Assembly (NCBI GenBank): GCA_036365515.1
Contig: CM070876.1
Span: 134,123,394 to 134,187,393 of the forward strand
Direction: 5' to 3'
DNA from: Torymus aiolomorphi
Taxonomy: Eukaryota; Arthropoda; Insecta; Hymenoptera; Torymidae
DNA length: 64,000 nucleotides
This document shows positions 12,347 to 25,614 of the stretch, piece after piece. The translations under genes were made by a program, and so were the position numbers. Within the stretch, counting starts at the first letter, position 1. The number at the start of each line of letters is the position of its first letter. The notes below the pieces were generated by a model. It had not been told where the DNA came from. It ran no database searches and saw only the letters and a list, made by a program, of their open reading frames with translations.

Positions 12347-12870
12347 ACACAGACTCACTAGGGCTAGTAGCAGCAGCATCTCTGGTAGCAGAAAGCGCGC
12401 GCGATCCACATATATATAGATATATAGATATACCATATCTTATATACAGGAAGCGCTCACGGTCACGTGAGCATATAGCCTCAGCCTATAGCCGAGATAG
12501 CCGTTACGGCTTCTGTACTCTGCACGCACGCAGCACCAAAACAGATTACCATTGCCGAATGCACCAGTGTTGGGTTTTCTTTTTTTGTTTTTCTCCTATT
12601 CGTGGTGTTAGTGTATGTGTGCATGTGCCTCGAGTATTTTTTCGTAATTGAGATTGTATACGGTATATGTATAAGTTATACGAATACCAGTGAGCGATTA
12701 GTCTACAGTTTTCGTTAAAACTGTGTAAAATTTAACTTTATATTTTTGTATTAATCGGGAGTAATGAAACGGTATTTTTTCTTATATTATTCAAAAGCAT
12801 TTTATTTAACACAAGAATTTCAAGTACAAAAGTTGTGGATAACATTGAAATAAAACTTTTTTTCTATTCA
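12347..12870 (+). repeat. R1 dispersed repeat, right part
   Basis: It begins ACACAGACTCACTAGGGC, which matches 42038-42057. From CTTATATACAGG onward (about 12440) it matches 46105-46515, with shared words AGCCTATAGCCGAGATAGCC and TGCACGCACGCAGCACCAA. The other copy is split at its TA-rich centre by Helitron 2; this copy is uninterrupted there. The end (from about 12820) resembles the 176-bp satellite monomer at 39.6-40.5 kb. Confidence 0.7.
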
Positions 12871-13255
12871 ACATTTGCATAAATAAAAATAAAAATTATC
12901 ATTATAATTCAAATAGAAACTATGAAAACAATGTTTTTAATTTTAAATATAATTGCAATCATAGTACTTATACATTTAATATTCCTATGTGTACTTTAAT
13001 CGTATCAATTAATAATACTTAATTAATTTATATGAATCATAGACTATTTGAAAAGTTATCTACATATATCTATATGTGTAGAATTAAAAGGCAAATTTTC
13101 TACAAAAAATAATAAATATGTAATAGTAAACGCATAATTTCCATTTAAATTTTACTGCAGAGATGTATTTAGTTGTATTCTAATGATAATAACAATGAAA
13201 ATAGGTATTACAATTAATGCTATAATAAAATTATAAGGTTTTTCTGAGCATTGCG
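12871..13255. other. AT-rich spacer, nothing recognised
   Basis: Very AT-rich sequence with no open frame, structured repeat or motif that could be supported. Confidence 0.5.
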
Positions 13256-13396
13256 GTCGTGCCTATTATGTAAAAACGAAGTTTTTACATAGGGAAGGGG
13301 CGGGCGACGAGCGAAGCGAGGAGCAGGTGTGTGTGGGGGCGCGGAGGTTGGCGTGTCGAGCGCAGCGAGACACGCAGGGGGGCTCGACCCCCCTAG
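13256..13396 (+). mobile_element. Helitron-like 3' terminus (fragment or non-autonomous)
   Basis: A terminal hairpin GGGGGG-CTCGA-CCCCCC runs straight into CTAG followed by T (13377-13397). This is the expected layout of a Helitron 3' end. A second hairpin with GCGCAGCGAG precedes it, after the word TTGGCG. The same order of words occurs at the 3' ends of Helitrons 1 and 2. No matching 5' end or helicase was found upstream. Confidence 0.45.
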
Positions 13397-13734
13397 TTCC
13401 ATTATCTTGAACTATACAACCATTAATACAAAAAAAAATATCACGAACAATTAAGAAAAATGTTCATAATAGGGAGATATTTTATAGTATCAGTAAGAAA
13501 ATAGCGTTTCATACTAATAATTTCAACACTATTTTTTTATGAACGAAACGATTTCATACAATTAATTAGTTTAAACAAATATTGTCGAAAATAATAGGGT
13601 CCTTTATCTTATTAGCTTGAAAAAATAAATAAGTTTGTTGTTGAGATTTGTAGGTCCTGAAAAGGACCGATTAAGTTAGTCCTGAGAAAGGTATAAACAT
13701 TTGTGAGTAAAAACGAGAGAGATGGTAAAGTATA
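13397..13734. other. AT-rich spacer, nothing recognised
   Basis: No reading frame or structured repeat is seen until the tandem array begins near 13735. Confidence 0.5.
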
Positions 13735-14830
<1,096 letters not shown>

Positions 14831-15207
14831 GGTCCATCGCGAGGGGGAGGGGGTCGCGCAGCCACCCATACTCGGGCACTCGCGCGAGAGAAGTGTTGTT
14901 ACAGCTGGGCAGATATCATTTATGAGTAACGTCGAAGCTGCCCCGCCGCGAATTACGAGTCAATGAGCGGTGGCCGGCAGCGGCCGTTGTAGTGGCGTAG
15001 ACCTATTCCGCAGTAATCGGCGCGCGATTGCATCCGCTCCGCACCAATCACAGCATTGCTCGAGCGGTGGCGGCACTCGCGCGGTGAAGAGCTATTCCAC
15101 AATAATCGATGCACAACCGCATCTTCTCCGAACCAATCACAACATTTTTTCGAGCGGCGGCGGTGGCGGCAGCTCTCGCGCAGCGGCGAGCAGACCCGCG
15201 TTTTATG

Positions 15208-15214
15208 TATAAAA
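15208..15214 (+). promoter_or_regulatory. TATA box upstream of a GC-rich locus
   Basis: TATAAAA sits 37 bases before the ATG at 15251, in an otherwise GC-rich stretch. The spacing would give a very short leader. This is a candidate core promoter only. Confidence 0.35.
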
Positions 15215-15250
15215 CTGGAGCGCTGTCGCGAATTTGGCACACTTGTCAAG

Positions 15251-15746
15251 ATGAGTTCCCTAAGCGATTTGTGTGAAGTGGCATCAGCGGCGTTGCGTGA
15301 AGTAGCGGCTGTGGAAGCGGCGTCTCCCCGACCCTCGGCAGCATCACCATCGTCATCATCGGTGCGAGTCTCGATACTTATACCAACACAGTCCGGATTC
15401 TCCGGACCATATGTTGGTATATGATGTCGAGGCTGAGCGTTACATTGAGGAGACTCGGGTTGCGCAACCTACGCAGCAGCCGCAGCAGTCGCAGCAACCG
15501 CAGCAGGAACAACTGCAGCAGCAGCATCAACACACGCAGCAGCCACAGTAACTACAATAGCAGCAGTCGCCTGAGGTCATCTGGCTCGACTCGTCAGAGT
15601 CATCTTCAGAAGTTATATGCGTCAGTCGCTGTAGGAGCCAGGTGGCAAAGGCTGCGCGCAGCTGTTTTAGTTTTTTGCTTTTCCTAGTCCGCCCTTTTCC
15701 GGGCGACAAATATTTTAAACGTTGGAACCAATTGTTCCTTATATAA
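15251..15746 (+). pseudogene. Unrecognised low-complexity gene, frameshifted
   Basis: From the ATG the frame reads MSSLSDLCEVASAALREVA and continues alanine/serine-rich to about 15370. There the sensible frame changes: HMLVYDVEAERYIEETRV, then a glutamine-rich tract (QQPQQSQQPQQ) to a TAA at about 15549. In that same frame, after a second stop, comes QQSPEVIWLDSSESSSEVI and a basic, aromatic tail ending at 15746. Composition and the acidic serine cluster look protein-like in each piece, so one gene broken by a frameshift and stops is the likeliest reading. The family was not recognised. It directly follows the hairpin array and a possible TATA box. A gag-like or transposon accessory protein is possible but unsupported. 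Confidence 0.4.
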
Positions 15747-15795
15747 ATGTTTTTTAAAATGTTTCCTAGGTCTCCACGATCCTGAATTCCCAGTG

Positions 15796-15846
15796 AGCTC
15801 GAATCCCCCATGAGCTCGAATCCCCACGTGAGCTCGGATCCCCATA
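15796..15846. repeat. 17-bp tandem repeat, three units
   Basis: TGAGCTCGAATCCCC occurs three times in a row with small changes (third unit TGAGCTCGGATCCCC). Confidence 0.75.
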
Positions 15847-15854
15847 GCCTACCT

Positions 15855-16085
15855 ACTCTGCAACGAATGGAAAACCGCTCAAGCTATCCTCAAAAGTACT
15901 GCTAAAAGACAGCCACTCTTGCAATGAATTCTTTTCAATTATTCTGAAAAGGACTATCCAAGGAAGAAACACTGCACCGAATGGAAAACCGCTTAAGCTA
16001 TCCTCAAAAGTATCACTAAAAGACAGCCCCTCTTGCAATGAATTCTTTTCAATTATCCTGAAAAGGACTATCGAAAGAAAAAAAC
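15855..16085. repeat. ~116-bp tandem duplication
   Basis: Two consecutive copies share CGAATGGAAAACCGCT, CTATCCTCAAAAGTA and CTTGCAATGAATTC, starting near 15863 and 15978. Neither is coding. Confidence 0.75.
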
Positions 16086-16560
16086 CGCTGCCAATTCATT
16101 AGCCCGTAGCTTCCTCAACCGTAATTTGTTGATTCCTTTAATTAATTTTTAATAACAAAATTTATAATTTTTTAAAAAATTTATTGCATAATTATAATTA
16201 AATTCATTTATGAATATTAAAAACTGTTAATTTTTAAATTTATTTATTTATTTATTTATTATTTATTTATATCAAATTTATCATTTAAAATAGAAGTAAA
16301 ATATCTATATTTTATAATAAAGCAAATAGCTATCACGGTTGTTTTGTTATTAACAAAAACGTGTTTTTTTTATATTTGATAATTCATATTTTTTAAGAAA
16401 AAAAAATTTATAGCTATTATTGTTCTTTTGTTATTAACAAAAACGTGTTTTTTTAAAAAAGTTCATAACTCACAAATAAATTATAATAATGCGGAATATA
16501 ATGCATTCATAATGCATAATTCATAATTATAATAGATTATAATAGATATAAATCTTGTTA
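16086..16560. repeat. R2 repeat, outer end of copy 1
   Basis: The start (CCGCTGCCAATTCATTAG, then GTAGCTTCCTC, then TTGATTCCTTTAATTAA) matches the inverse complement of 22650-22732. The rest is AT-rich, with two copies of TTGTTATTAACAAAAACGTG. No gene. Confidence 0.55.
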
Positions 16561-17386
16561 ATTGTAGCTCGTGGCCAAAATTACTACCAAAGTTTGTCGT
16601 GAGAAGGTGGCAAATAACAACAATAGTTTTTTTACGACGTTTCGGACATCCTTTATTGATTATGTCCCTCTTCAGGCAGCTAGTAACAAAGTACAAAATA
16701 CAACTTTTAACAACAACGTATATTAACTTAATTATGAACACATAATTTTACAAGTAACAATTAACAGTTACAAAGTCTGTATTTTTTCCTGAGTATTACG
16801 GAGAACTATCCGTTCGTCAATGTAACGAGCATGACAAAATTTTCCTATTTATACCTATCATTAGTGTATTAGTGTGAGTGTAAGTAAGAACGTAACATGT
16901 ACTGGCTTAATTGTGTAGAGCTTTTTGGATGTGTATACACAAGATACAACCTTCCATAACCTACTCTCCTGATATCTGTTCCACTATTGTATGTGATATT
17001 TTTTGATACTAGGAAGGAGATAGAAATTCAAAATTATTAATCATAGTATTATATTCTTTTGGAAGTTTATTAATTTCAAATTGCTTGTTCATAAATTTCT
17101 TTTGTGTGCGTATATATAATGCTTCGAAAAATAGTCTTTTTTCTTTATTTCTTTCATGATCTAATATATTAACAGTGTTGAAATTTATAGTATGATTATT
17201 TTCTATCCTATGTATGTGTAGTGACGAATTTTCATCTTCTTCCGTGTATTTTTTATGGTGTTCTTTGATTCTCACACCTAAGCGCCGACAAGTTTGGTCA
17301 ACATAGGACGCATTACAATTATTACAATTGATTTTTTACACAATGTTAGACTTTTCTAATTTTACATTCTTGTCTTTTCCTAGTAC
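16560..17386 (-). pseudogene. Penelope-like element, third family: GIY-YIG end fragment
   Basis: On the minus strand the frame contains LGKDKNVKLEKSNIV, a stop where related copies have Tyr, then NCNNCNASYVDQTCRRLGVR and IKEHHKK. This is the Cys pair, the YV of a GIY-YIG endonuclease and its conserved Arg/His, as at the C-terminus of Penelope proteins. The frame goes on to a helical C-terminal tail ending near 17009. The reverse transcriptase is missing. A hammerhead-like motif lies downstream at 16636-16676. At 17386 the sequence meets an inverted second copy. Confidence 0.75.
16636..16676 (-). ncRNA. Hammerhead ribozyme-like motif, third Penelope family
   Basis: On the minus strand: CCTGAAGAG, stem GGACAT/ATGTCC around a 12-nt loop, then GAAAC and GTC. 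The stem differs completely from that of pair 1 while the core is identical, which argues for conserved structure. Confidence 0.7.
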
Positions 17387-17551
17387 AAAATTCAAATAAT
17401 GACAACAAGAATTTCATTTGTCTACCATATGTGAAAGAAATCGAAGGTTTTACAAACAACTCTTTTAAACGATTAAATACTAATGTTATATTTAGTACAC
17501 AAAACAAAATGAACAATATTATAGTACTAGGAAAAGACAAGAATGTAAAAC
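17387..17551 (+). pseudogene. Inverted partner fragment of the third Penelope family
   Basis: The plus-strand frame reads FICLPYVKEIEGFTNNSF ... NIIVLGKDKNVKL. This is the segment just upstream of the endonuclease in Penelope proteins (compare VLPFINDL and LGKDRL in pair 2). Bases 17524-17550 are the inverse complement of 17360-17386, so the two fragments overlap in sequence and are head-to-head. The fragment stops abruptly at 17551. Confidence 0.7.
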
Positions 17552-17639
17552 TCGCTACACTCGTGCGCTAACCTCACGGTGCAAAAAAGTACTGCTTAGC
17601 GCACGGATAGGCGTGACAGCGGGCTTAGGTTAGGCTATG

Positions 17640-17775
17640 CTATAAAATATTGTACGATACTAGAGTCTTAAGTAGCCCATTACACGGCGTGATAGGACCC
17701 TCGCTGCGCTCGGGCCCTAACTTCACCCCGTGCAATAATGGGCTACTTAAGGCACATGTATCGTAATGTACTATT
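17640..17775. repeat. Palindromic repeat with GC-rich apex
   Basis: CTTAAGTAGCCCATTACACGG and its inverse CCGTG...TAATGGGCTACTTAAG flank an apex containing CTCGCTGCGCTCGGG. An outer ACGATA/TATCGT pair is also present. It is a stem-loop or small fold-back repeat directly after the Penelope fragment. Confidence 0.6.
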
Positions 17776-18229
17776 GTTGGTTGGTTTCTTAAAAATTAAA
17801 AAAAAATCATCGAAATCCTACTCAATGACGTTTCCTCATTCCACACCACCTAGCGGTAGATATCACTAATTTCCTATCCATAATTTCCTATGATATAATT
17901 TCCTATAATTTCCAATATGGCGACAAATTATCAAAGCACTAGAAAATCCCTTATATGTACGCACAACGCACGACGCACCGCACCGTGTAGGCGTGTATGC
18001 AGTCCTGCGGGATTCGTAACTAACCCACAGCTTGTTGGACCCGGCCGGAATACATACTGCACTACACGCTACCCCGATCGGAGCGCCACCTACTCGTATA
18101 CTATTTTAATTATTCGTCAGTTTTGAATACTTAAATTCAAGAATTCAATTTTGAAAATTCAAGCAGATTACATTTTGACGCCAATACTATATACTTTTAT
18201 AATATATTGATGATAACATCATTGGAGTT
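17776..18229. other. Spacer without a recognised gene
   Basis: AT-rich sequence with a modestly GC-rich patch around 17950-18090. A 69-codon open frame at 17917-18126 has no recognisable motif and was not called. Confidence 0.45.
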
Positions 18230-18989
18230 ATGAGTTTAAAAAAAAAAAACACGTTTTTGTTTTTGATGATAACTAAAGAACCGTGATAGATAGAAAATTA
18301 ATTTTTTTAGAAAATTATTTTAATTCTCTTTCGAATGCCACCCACCCCATTCAGATATATAGAGCCGTTCTCGAGAAATTACGATTTTAAAAAAATGTCA
18401 AAAAATTTTTAACCTCAAATATCTCTGAAATTTATGGACCAATCATTTTGCCCAAAGAACTCGACCGAGAACTATAAAAAATCTACCTCTAAAAGGAATT
18501 TTGAAGCCATTAAGTCAATTTTACTCTTGTAATCGTTGGACATACAAAACTGATTTTTTTCATTTTTCAACTTTTTACTCAAAATCTATCCTACAGAATG
18601 TATTCAAATTTTAACAAATTATAGTTATTTATATTCTGTATTATCATGATTTTTCTCAAAAAAATTGACCGTTAAGTTTAGGAGTTATAAGCTTCTTAAG
18701 AAAAGTTTTTGTTAATAACAAAGAATCGTGATAGCTAGAAACTTTTTTTTTTAGAAAATATAGGTATTTTAATTCTCTTTCGAACGCTACTCATCAGATT
18801 CGAATAACTCGATCCTATCATTGAAAAAACTCAAAAAACAGTTTTGAAAAAATCGAAACTTTGAAAAAAAACAAAAACGCATCGCCCCAATCAAAAGACG
18901 GATTTTTGACCCGCCATCACGCAAAAAAAACAAAGAAAATGAGACCTGGCCGGTCAAAATCGACCGAGTAGAAGCTGAGATCCAAGCGT

Positions 18990-19065
<76 letters not shown>

Positions 19066-19232
19066 GCGCGCGCACGCACACAGACACACAGACACACACA
19101 CACACACACACATCCATACAGACATTTTTCAAAAACCATGTATTTTGATTCCTAACACCTCGGAACACAATTATGTTTTTACAACAACTCAAAAATTTAC
19201 TATCACAAAGCTTCCTCTAGGAGGAAGCAAAA
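18230..19232 (-). repeat. R2 repeat, copy 1 body
   Basis: Matches 21228-22400 in inverse orientation. Shared words include the CACCCACCCCATT block, CTCGAGAA...CGTAATTTC, TTGTTATTAACAAA and the palindromic end CTTCCTCTAGGAGGAAGC at 19209-19227. It contains a CA/CG microsatellite. No coding potential; probably a non-autonomous element about 1.5 kb long, with the third Penelope pair inserted in it. Confidence 0.6.
18991..19111. repeat. (CA)n/(CG)n microsatellite
   Basis: CA dinucleotides with a central CG run and GACACA interruptions, inside R2 copy 1. Cys/Val-rich open frames on the minus strand are repeat artefacts. Confidence 0.95.
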
Positions 19233-19479
19233 ATGCAGCAAAGGTAAACTGGTCCTGCAATTATCAAGAGATCAACTAAAAAAGCATCTAACTCCTGCAA
19301 TGAATTCCTAAATTTTCCTGTAAATCTACGCTGTAAATCGGTTTATCACAGGAACAAACAGTGGAGTAGCTGTGGAGAATAATTTTTCGAATAACTTAAG
19401 AGATGAAATGAATGTAACAGTTAATGGATCATTCCATTTACTAAACTAATGTGAGAAAATGTGTGGTCCAAACCTAATA

Positions 19480-19905
19480 AAGTTGGTCATTGTTGGTCAC
19501 CAAAGGTTAAAGCTTTATTATTATTGCTGGTAATCAGTGGTCACTAAAACTAAAAGTTGGTCATTCGAGGTTTTTGATGGTCACCTACGGTAAGTGCACA
19601 GTTGTGACCAAAGGTAAAAGACGGTCATTGCTGGTAATAGGCGGTCACTAAAGGTAAAAGGTGGTCATTCGAAATTTTGTATGGTCAACTACGGTAAGAG
19701 ACGGTCATTGGTGGTGCACAGTTGTCACCAACAGTAAAGGACGGTTATTGCTAGTAATTTGCTGCCACTAAATGTAAAAGTTGGTCAATCGAGGTTTTTA
19801 ATGGTCAACTACGGTAAGAGACGAACATTGGTGGTGTACAGTTGTCACCAAAGGTAAAGGACGATCATTGCTGGTAATTATCGGTCACTAAAGGTAAAAG
19901 TTCTT
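19480..19905. repeat. ~120-bp minisatellite, about 3.7 units
   Basis: ATTGCTGGTAAT and close variants recur at 19523, 19627, 19747 and 19867. Each is followed by GGTCACTAAAGGTAAAAG and later CTACGGTAAGAGACGG. Within the unit GGTCA and GGTAA alternate, so the unit itself grew from a shorter motif. Confidence 0.8.
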
Positions 19906-20500
19906 TGATTTATTCGGCTATAGCAAATTTCTCGTAGTTCGCGAACGTTAAATTATATGTGAACGTAAATTTTTCGCTCTCTTCATTTCCGGCGTGAAAA
20001 GTATGGGGTTCCATTTGAAAGATCGAATTTGACCTTGAAGTAATCTTGGAGGTCAAGGTCTAGGTCAAGGTCACCATCGGATAGCCAGGGAAAAATTCTG
20101 AAACTTTTGTATTTAACATTTTTCTCTAAAATGCTCTCCCGCCGAGTTATCTTGCCGTTCCGGTACTTTTGCTATACCCTGTATATGCGATGGGTTAAAC
20201 AGCACCCTGACTGGACTCTCTCTCTCTCTCACAGATCTGTGGACTGTGGAGGAGATATATAGGATAGACCAATCACGAGAGAGCAACGGTCGAAACAAAA
20301 CAGCTGATCCAGGTCTAAAGGAAAGAGAAAAAAAAATCTGAAAAGAAGTCGACCCTCGAATTTTTTATCTTAATATAACTTGAAAAACGGCGGCATATTT
20401 TTAATTGAAATTTTTTATACATATAATATATCAAAGTAGCTATCCATTGATATATTATATGTATTAGTTAAAACATAATTCCAGGGTGGAAAAAATTAGT
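19906..20500. other. Non-coding stretch with small repeats
   Basis: It holds repeated GGTCAAGGTC words (20050-20075) and a perfect stem ACATATAATATATCAA/TTGATATATTATATGT near 20420-20463. No gene was supported. Confidence 0.45.
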
Positions 20501-20945
20501 GAAATTCTAGCGCATTTCAATGTACGAGTAGTGCGGATCGCTCCTTCAGGCTTCTTCTATGCTTGCCTTCGGAGCGCTCCCGCGCCCCTTGATATGTGGG
20601 CGCATCTGATGTACCAGAGTTTTTTCAATGATACTTTTATTTCGAAAGCGCACCTTTATTTGCTTCGACAGAGACTCTATGCTCAAACTCCTTGCTTCCC
20701 CGACACTTGGTTGACTCCCAGAACCGCCCGGATTTGCCCTGACTCCTCCCACTTTCGCTTTCAATTTCGAGAGACTTCTACAATTGTAGCTGTTGCTTTA
20801 ATGCGACAGCTAATTCCGTTCCGGCAGTTAGTTCAGTGACTTATTTGATCTAACTCTCCTTGCCGTCCTTCACATCTTGGGGATGGAGATTGTGGGGTTG
20901 AGAAGAAAGAGAACGCTTCGCTTCATCGATAACTAATTATGAGCC
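20501..20945. other. Moderately GC-rich block, unrecognised
   Basis: Base composition differs clearly from both flanks. A 117-codon plus-strand frame (20486-20839) and a 72-codon minus-strand frame are open, but neither has a recognisable domain. It could be a fragment of an old gene or element. Confidence 0.3.
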
Positions 20946-21227
20946 CTAAATAAACTACTTGTCGCGGGTTTATGCGTGCGACTTTTGAATATCTTACACA
21001 CGTTATAATATTATCATAATATTTATTAAATCATTCTTGTATATTATAATATTTTAAATATTACTCAAAACATATTTCTAGAAATATATTTCTAATAATT
21101 CAGACACATATAATAAAGTTGGTGTGTATGGTAGAAACTTTTATCAAAGATTGATAAAATATTGAAATCACAAATTAGTTTCAAAAAATGTTATATGTAG
21201 AAAGTATAGACTTAAAAATATTTAAAA

Positions 21228-22735
<1,508 letters not shown>

Positions 22736-22849
22736 ATAGGTTCCAATCTTTATGTAAAATCTTAGTGAAATCTTTTAATAATATTCAATGCTAATTGGAG
22801 TATATATTTGTTAATAATATAACTACATTCTAATATATTTCTTTTTCAG

Positions 22850-23002
22850 ATTACAACGGATTTCGATCTAAATTCAAATAGCTGTAAGTGTTATGCCATG
22901 AAGAATTTTAAATCGGGTGATCAAATATTTATTTTCTATGGACCCCGAACTAACAACGAATTTTTCATACATTCTGGATTCGTTTATTCTAATAATAAAA
23001 AT
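22850..23002 (+). CDS. Exon of a SETD3-like SET-domain protein
   Basis: A 51-codon exon is bounded by a polypyrimidine tract plus CAG (ending 22849) and a strong donor GTAAGT (23003). It is open in a single phase and exactly divisible by three. The translation starts ITTDFDLNSNSCKCYA and contains KSGDQIFIFYG followed by NNEFFIHSGF. This resembles the end of the SET domain in SETD3, the actin-histidine N-methyltransferase, where a Gly-acid-Gln-Ile-x-Ile-Phe-Tyr-Gly segment and an IHSGF motif are conserved. The exon before it in that family ends with a WDMCNH motif; no such exon was found upstream here, nor the following exon downstream. Either the introns are long and transposon-filled, or this is a stranded fragment. 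It is the only host-like coding exon seen. Confidence 0.75.
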
Positions 23003-23144
23003 GTAAGTAATATAACTTGGTTTAGAAAATTTCTCCTCTGTAACTGTAATATTGTAGTCTTTTAATGTTTGCATTTTCTTATAATACTAGAATCATTGAC
23101 GCACTGCGAGCGCCAATGATAAGATTGAAGGAAGTATTTTTTTT

Positions 23145-23965
23145 ATGGAAAAACTACTTTTAATTTATGAGTTTTATGAATTTTTATGTTTTTTGTGGTT
23201 TTCAGCATTTACAAATTATTTGCTTTCAGAAATCTTATATTTCAGTAATATTTTAAGTAATTTGAGCGCTGTCCCACGAAAATCTATGGAATGATTTTCT
23301 CAAAAAGTTACACCAATGCCAAAAAATTGAAAATGCTATATCTCTGAGATAGGAAAATGCTATATTTCTAAAGTAGGGGTACAGATTATATCTTGGGCCA
23401 TTTTATCAGCAATAGTGTATATTTATAGTATATATTGTACATTGTTTAAACTACATCTTTCTTTTTTTCAGCTGATTTCGGCCCCAGAAGCCCCTAAAAA
23501 CAACTTTTTCCTATAGAAAATTTTTTCGTACAATGAATTGCTGACGAGTTAAGGGGGTCATAGACCTATAGGCCTTTAAGGCCAAACCACTTGAAAAAAT
23601 AAAATAAAATATAATTAGTTACATATATTAGTAGTATATTATAAGTAGGCACAATTTCTGATAAAATAGCCCAAGATATAATCCGTAGACCAATTTTACT
23701 TAGAGATATTGTATTGCCAAGATTTTTCCTTTGGCGTAGTTTTAGTTTTCTACCTAAGAGTTGGAAATATCAAATTTCTTGAAACAAATGTCTTTTTAAT
23801 GGAAAAAACTACTTTTAATTCATGAATTTTATGAATTTTTACTTTTTTTTTGTAAATTTTAGCATTTCAAAAATATTAGTTTCCAAAAATGTTATATTTC
23901 CAACTCTTACGTAGAAAACTGGATGAATTTAAAGTATTTTAGGCCTTGTCCCATGTAAATTTGTC
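23145..23965. repeat. Imperfect direct and inverted repeats around the left end of the TTAA element
   Basis: A stretch with ATGGAAAAACTACTTTTAAT and TTTTATGAATTTTTA occurs near 23155 and again near 23800. A second word pair, ATTATATCTTGGGCCATTTT (near 23385) and its inverse (near 23665), is in opposed orientation. The element border at 23553 lies between them. Confidence 0.5.
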
Positions 23966-25537
23966 GAGTACTTGTTTTTAAAAGCTACGCCAAAGTCTTA
24001 AAAACAATAATTTATAAAAGGAAACCCTGTGAAATGGAAATTCAGTAAAACTTAAAAAATATTGAACCATTTCGTTCCCAATTTTTTTCTCTTTCCTGTA
24101 ACATAAAAAAGAAATTTTTATAGTTAAATATAATGTAATTTTACAATAAATATATTGCTTACCCATTCTAAACACATACATAATAACCTGTAACAATTAA
24201 TGAAACTCTGCCAAATACGGTAGTGGTAAAATTATCTTACTCACTATTTATAAGATATCTTTTGAAACCCAGTTAAAGTAAGATTTTATTTTTTTTTTAC
24301 AAATAGAATATTAACTGATTCTCTGTAACTGAAATCAAGCAGAACAATTAAGCAAAAATTGACTCCAGATTTTTAATCGACAATATTGCAATATAAATCA
24401 TAAAAACATTTACCTTAGCTTGAGATCTGTTCCCCTATAAAAGGTGATTAACAATACTGGCACCTTGGCTTGCATTCCTTTAAACTTGATATCTCAGCAA
24501 TGCGAACTCTTGGACTTCTGATTCAACCTTACTCTTAAATGACTTTCCAAAACATTCCATTCAAATGTACTATTAAGTAAAATACTAAGATGAATGTAGA
24601 ATATTCTACAACAAAAATGTTTCATTTTGTCGAATCCAAAATCTCAATCAAAGCTTATAATAGTACAATAGATTTATAAATTAGCGGTAGATCCATTTTC
24701 TGAAACCTCTACTTCACTATTTTGTGTGGCGTATTATATGAAATCTGTAGGTATCTGGTGGATATTACAATAATGCATTACTCTTTCAGGAAATATAAAC
24801 TTAATTTTATCATAGCGAGTTAGAATTAGTGATCTGTTCTAAAATTTTCTGACCAAAGTGGATGTTTGTATTTTCTTTCGCTCACATGTATTTCTCTTTT
24901 TTTTTCTATTCTTTTAATTTCTATTCATAGAGACTGTTGACACTACGGTCTCATTTTGAAGTTACTTAAAACTTTAACAAAACACTCACTATCCACTTGT
25001 ATTAAACACTTTCACAAATTAATTATTATATGTACTTTTAAATTTAATATAGTGAATCTTTACTTTCGAATCAACTCAAGAGTGCAAAATATTCAAAATT
25101 AATTGAGAAATGCCGTATAAAGAAGTTTAAAATCACAGTGCTTATGTGATGTCAGCTGTGTTTACATTGATGCTACCAGTCTGTTATGTGTAGGTATTAC
25201 TTATAGTTTATGGTTATGTAACAAAAAAGAGAGTAAGTACACTACTATCGACAAATTGACTGATCAATTTCGAGTAAAGTGGTCAAAATTTACGGTCAAA
25301 AACCAATCCATTAGTTTTCAAATTAAACCGTAGGTTACTTTTATGTTAAATAGATAATAAAAGAAAATCAAGTTTATCGTCTTTTTATAGGTGTCTATCT
25401 TCTTGAGCTATAACGAACATTTAAAATTTTTTTTTATTTATGAACCACACTTTTTTAAGTTCAGAATAACATATATAATTGAAAAATCAAATAAAAAAAA
25501 AATTAATGTTTTGACATATTTTAGGTCTATGACCCCC
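23553..25537. mobile_element. ~2-kb TTAA-flanked non-autonomous DNA transposon
   Basis: The ends GGGGGTCATAGACCTA and TAGGTCTATGACCCCC form a 16-bp inverted repeat flanked by TTAA on both sides (23549-23552 and 25538-25541). This is a piggyBac- or Kolobok-type insertion. The terminal GGGGGT is shared with the MITE at 9006. The interior is AT-rich with no transposase motif; a 72-codon minus-strand frame at 23978-24196 is not convincing. It lies downstream of the SETD3-like exon, apparently in its intron. Confidence 0.75.
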
Positions 25538-25614
25538 TTAAACCCATAAAACGATTTTTAACGTCGAAATGTACCTAATATGATCGATTTTCGATTCTAT
25601 TTTGCGACGACGAA

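Noticed and set aside
12218..12651. Open frames in R1
   Set aside because: They overlap the P-element inverted repeat and a TA run and do not persist in the second R1 copy.
18787..19192. Cys-Val-rich open frames
   Set aside because: Artefacts of the CA/CG microsatellite. The same holds for the frames at 21300-21539, 37791-38038, 47085-47444 and 58443-58837.
20113..20298. Minus-strand 61-codon frame and CT run
   Set aside because: Short, no motif, and overlaps a TCTC-rich stretch.
25182..25260. Possible further SETD3 exon
   Set aside because: A GTAGGTA donor-like word is present but no SET or substrate-binding domain motif could be read in any frame.
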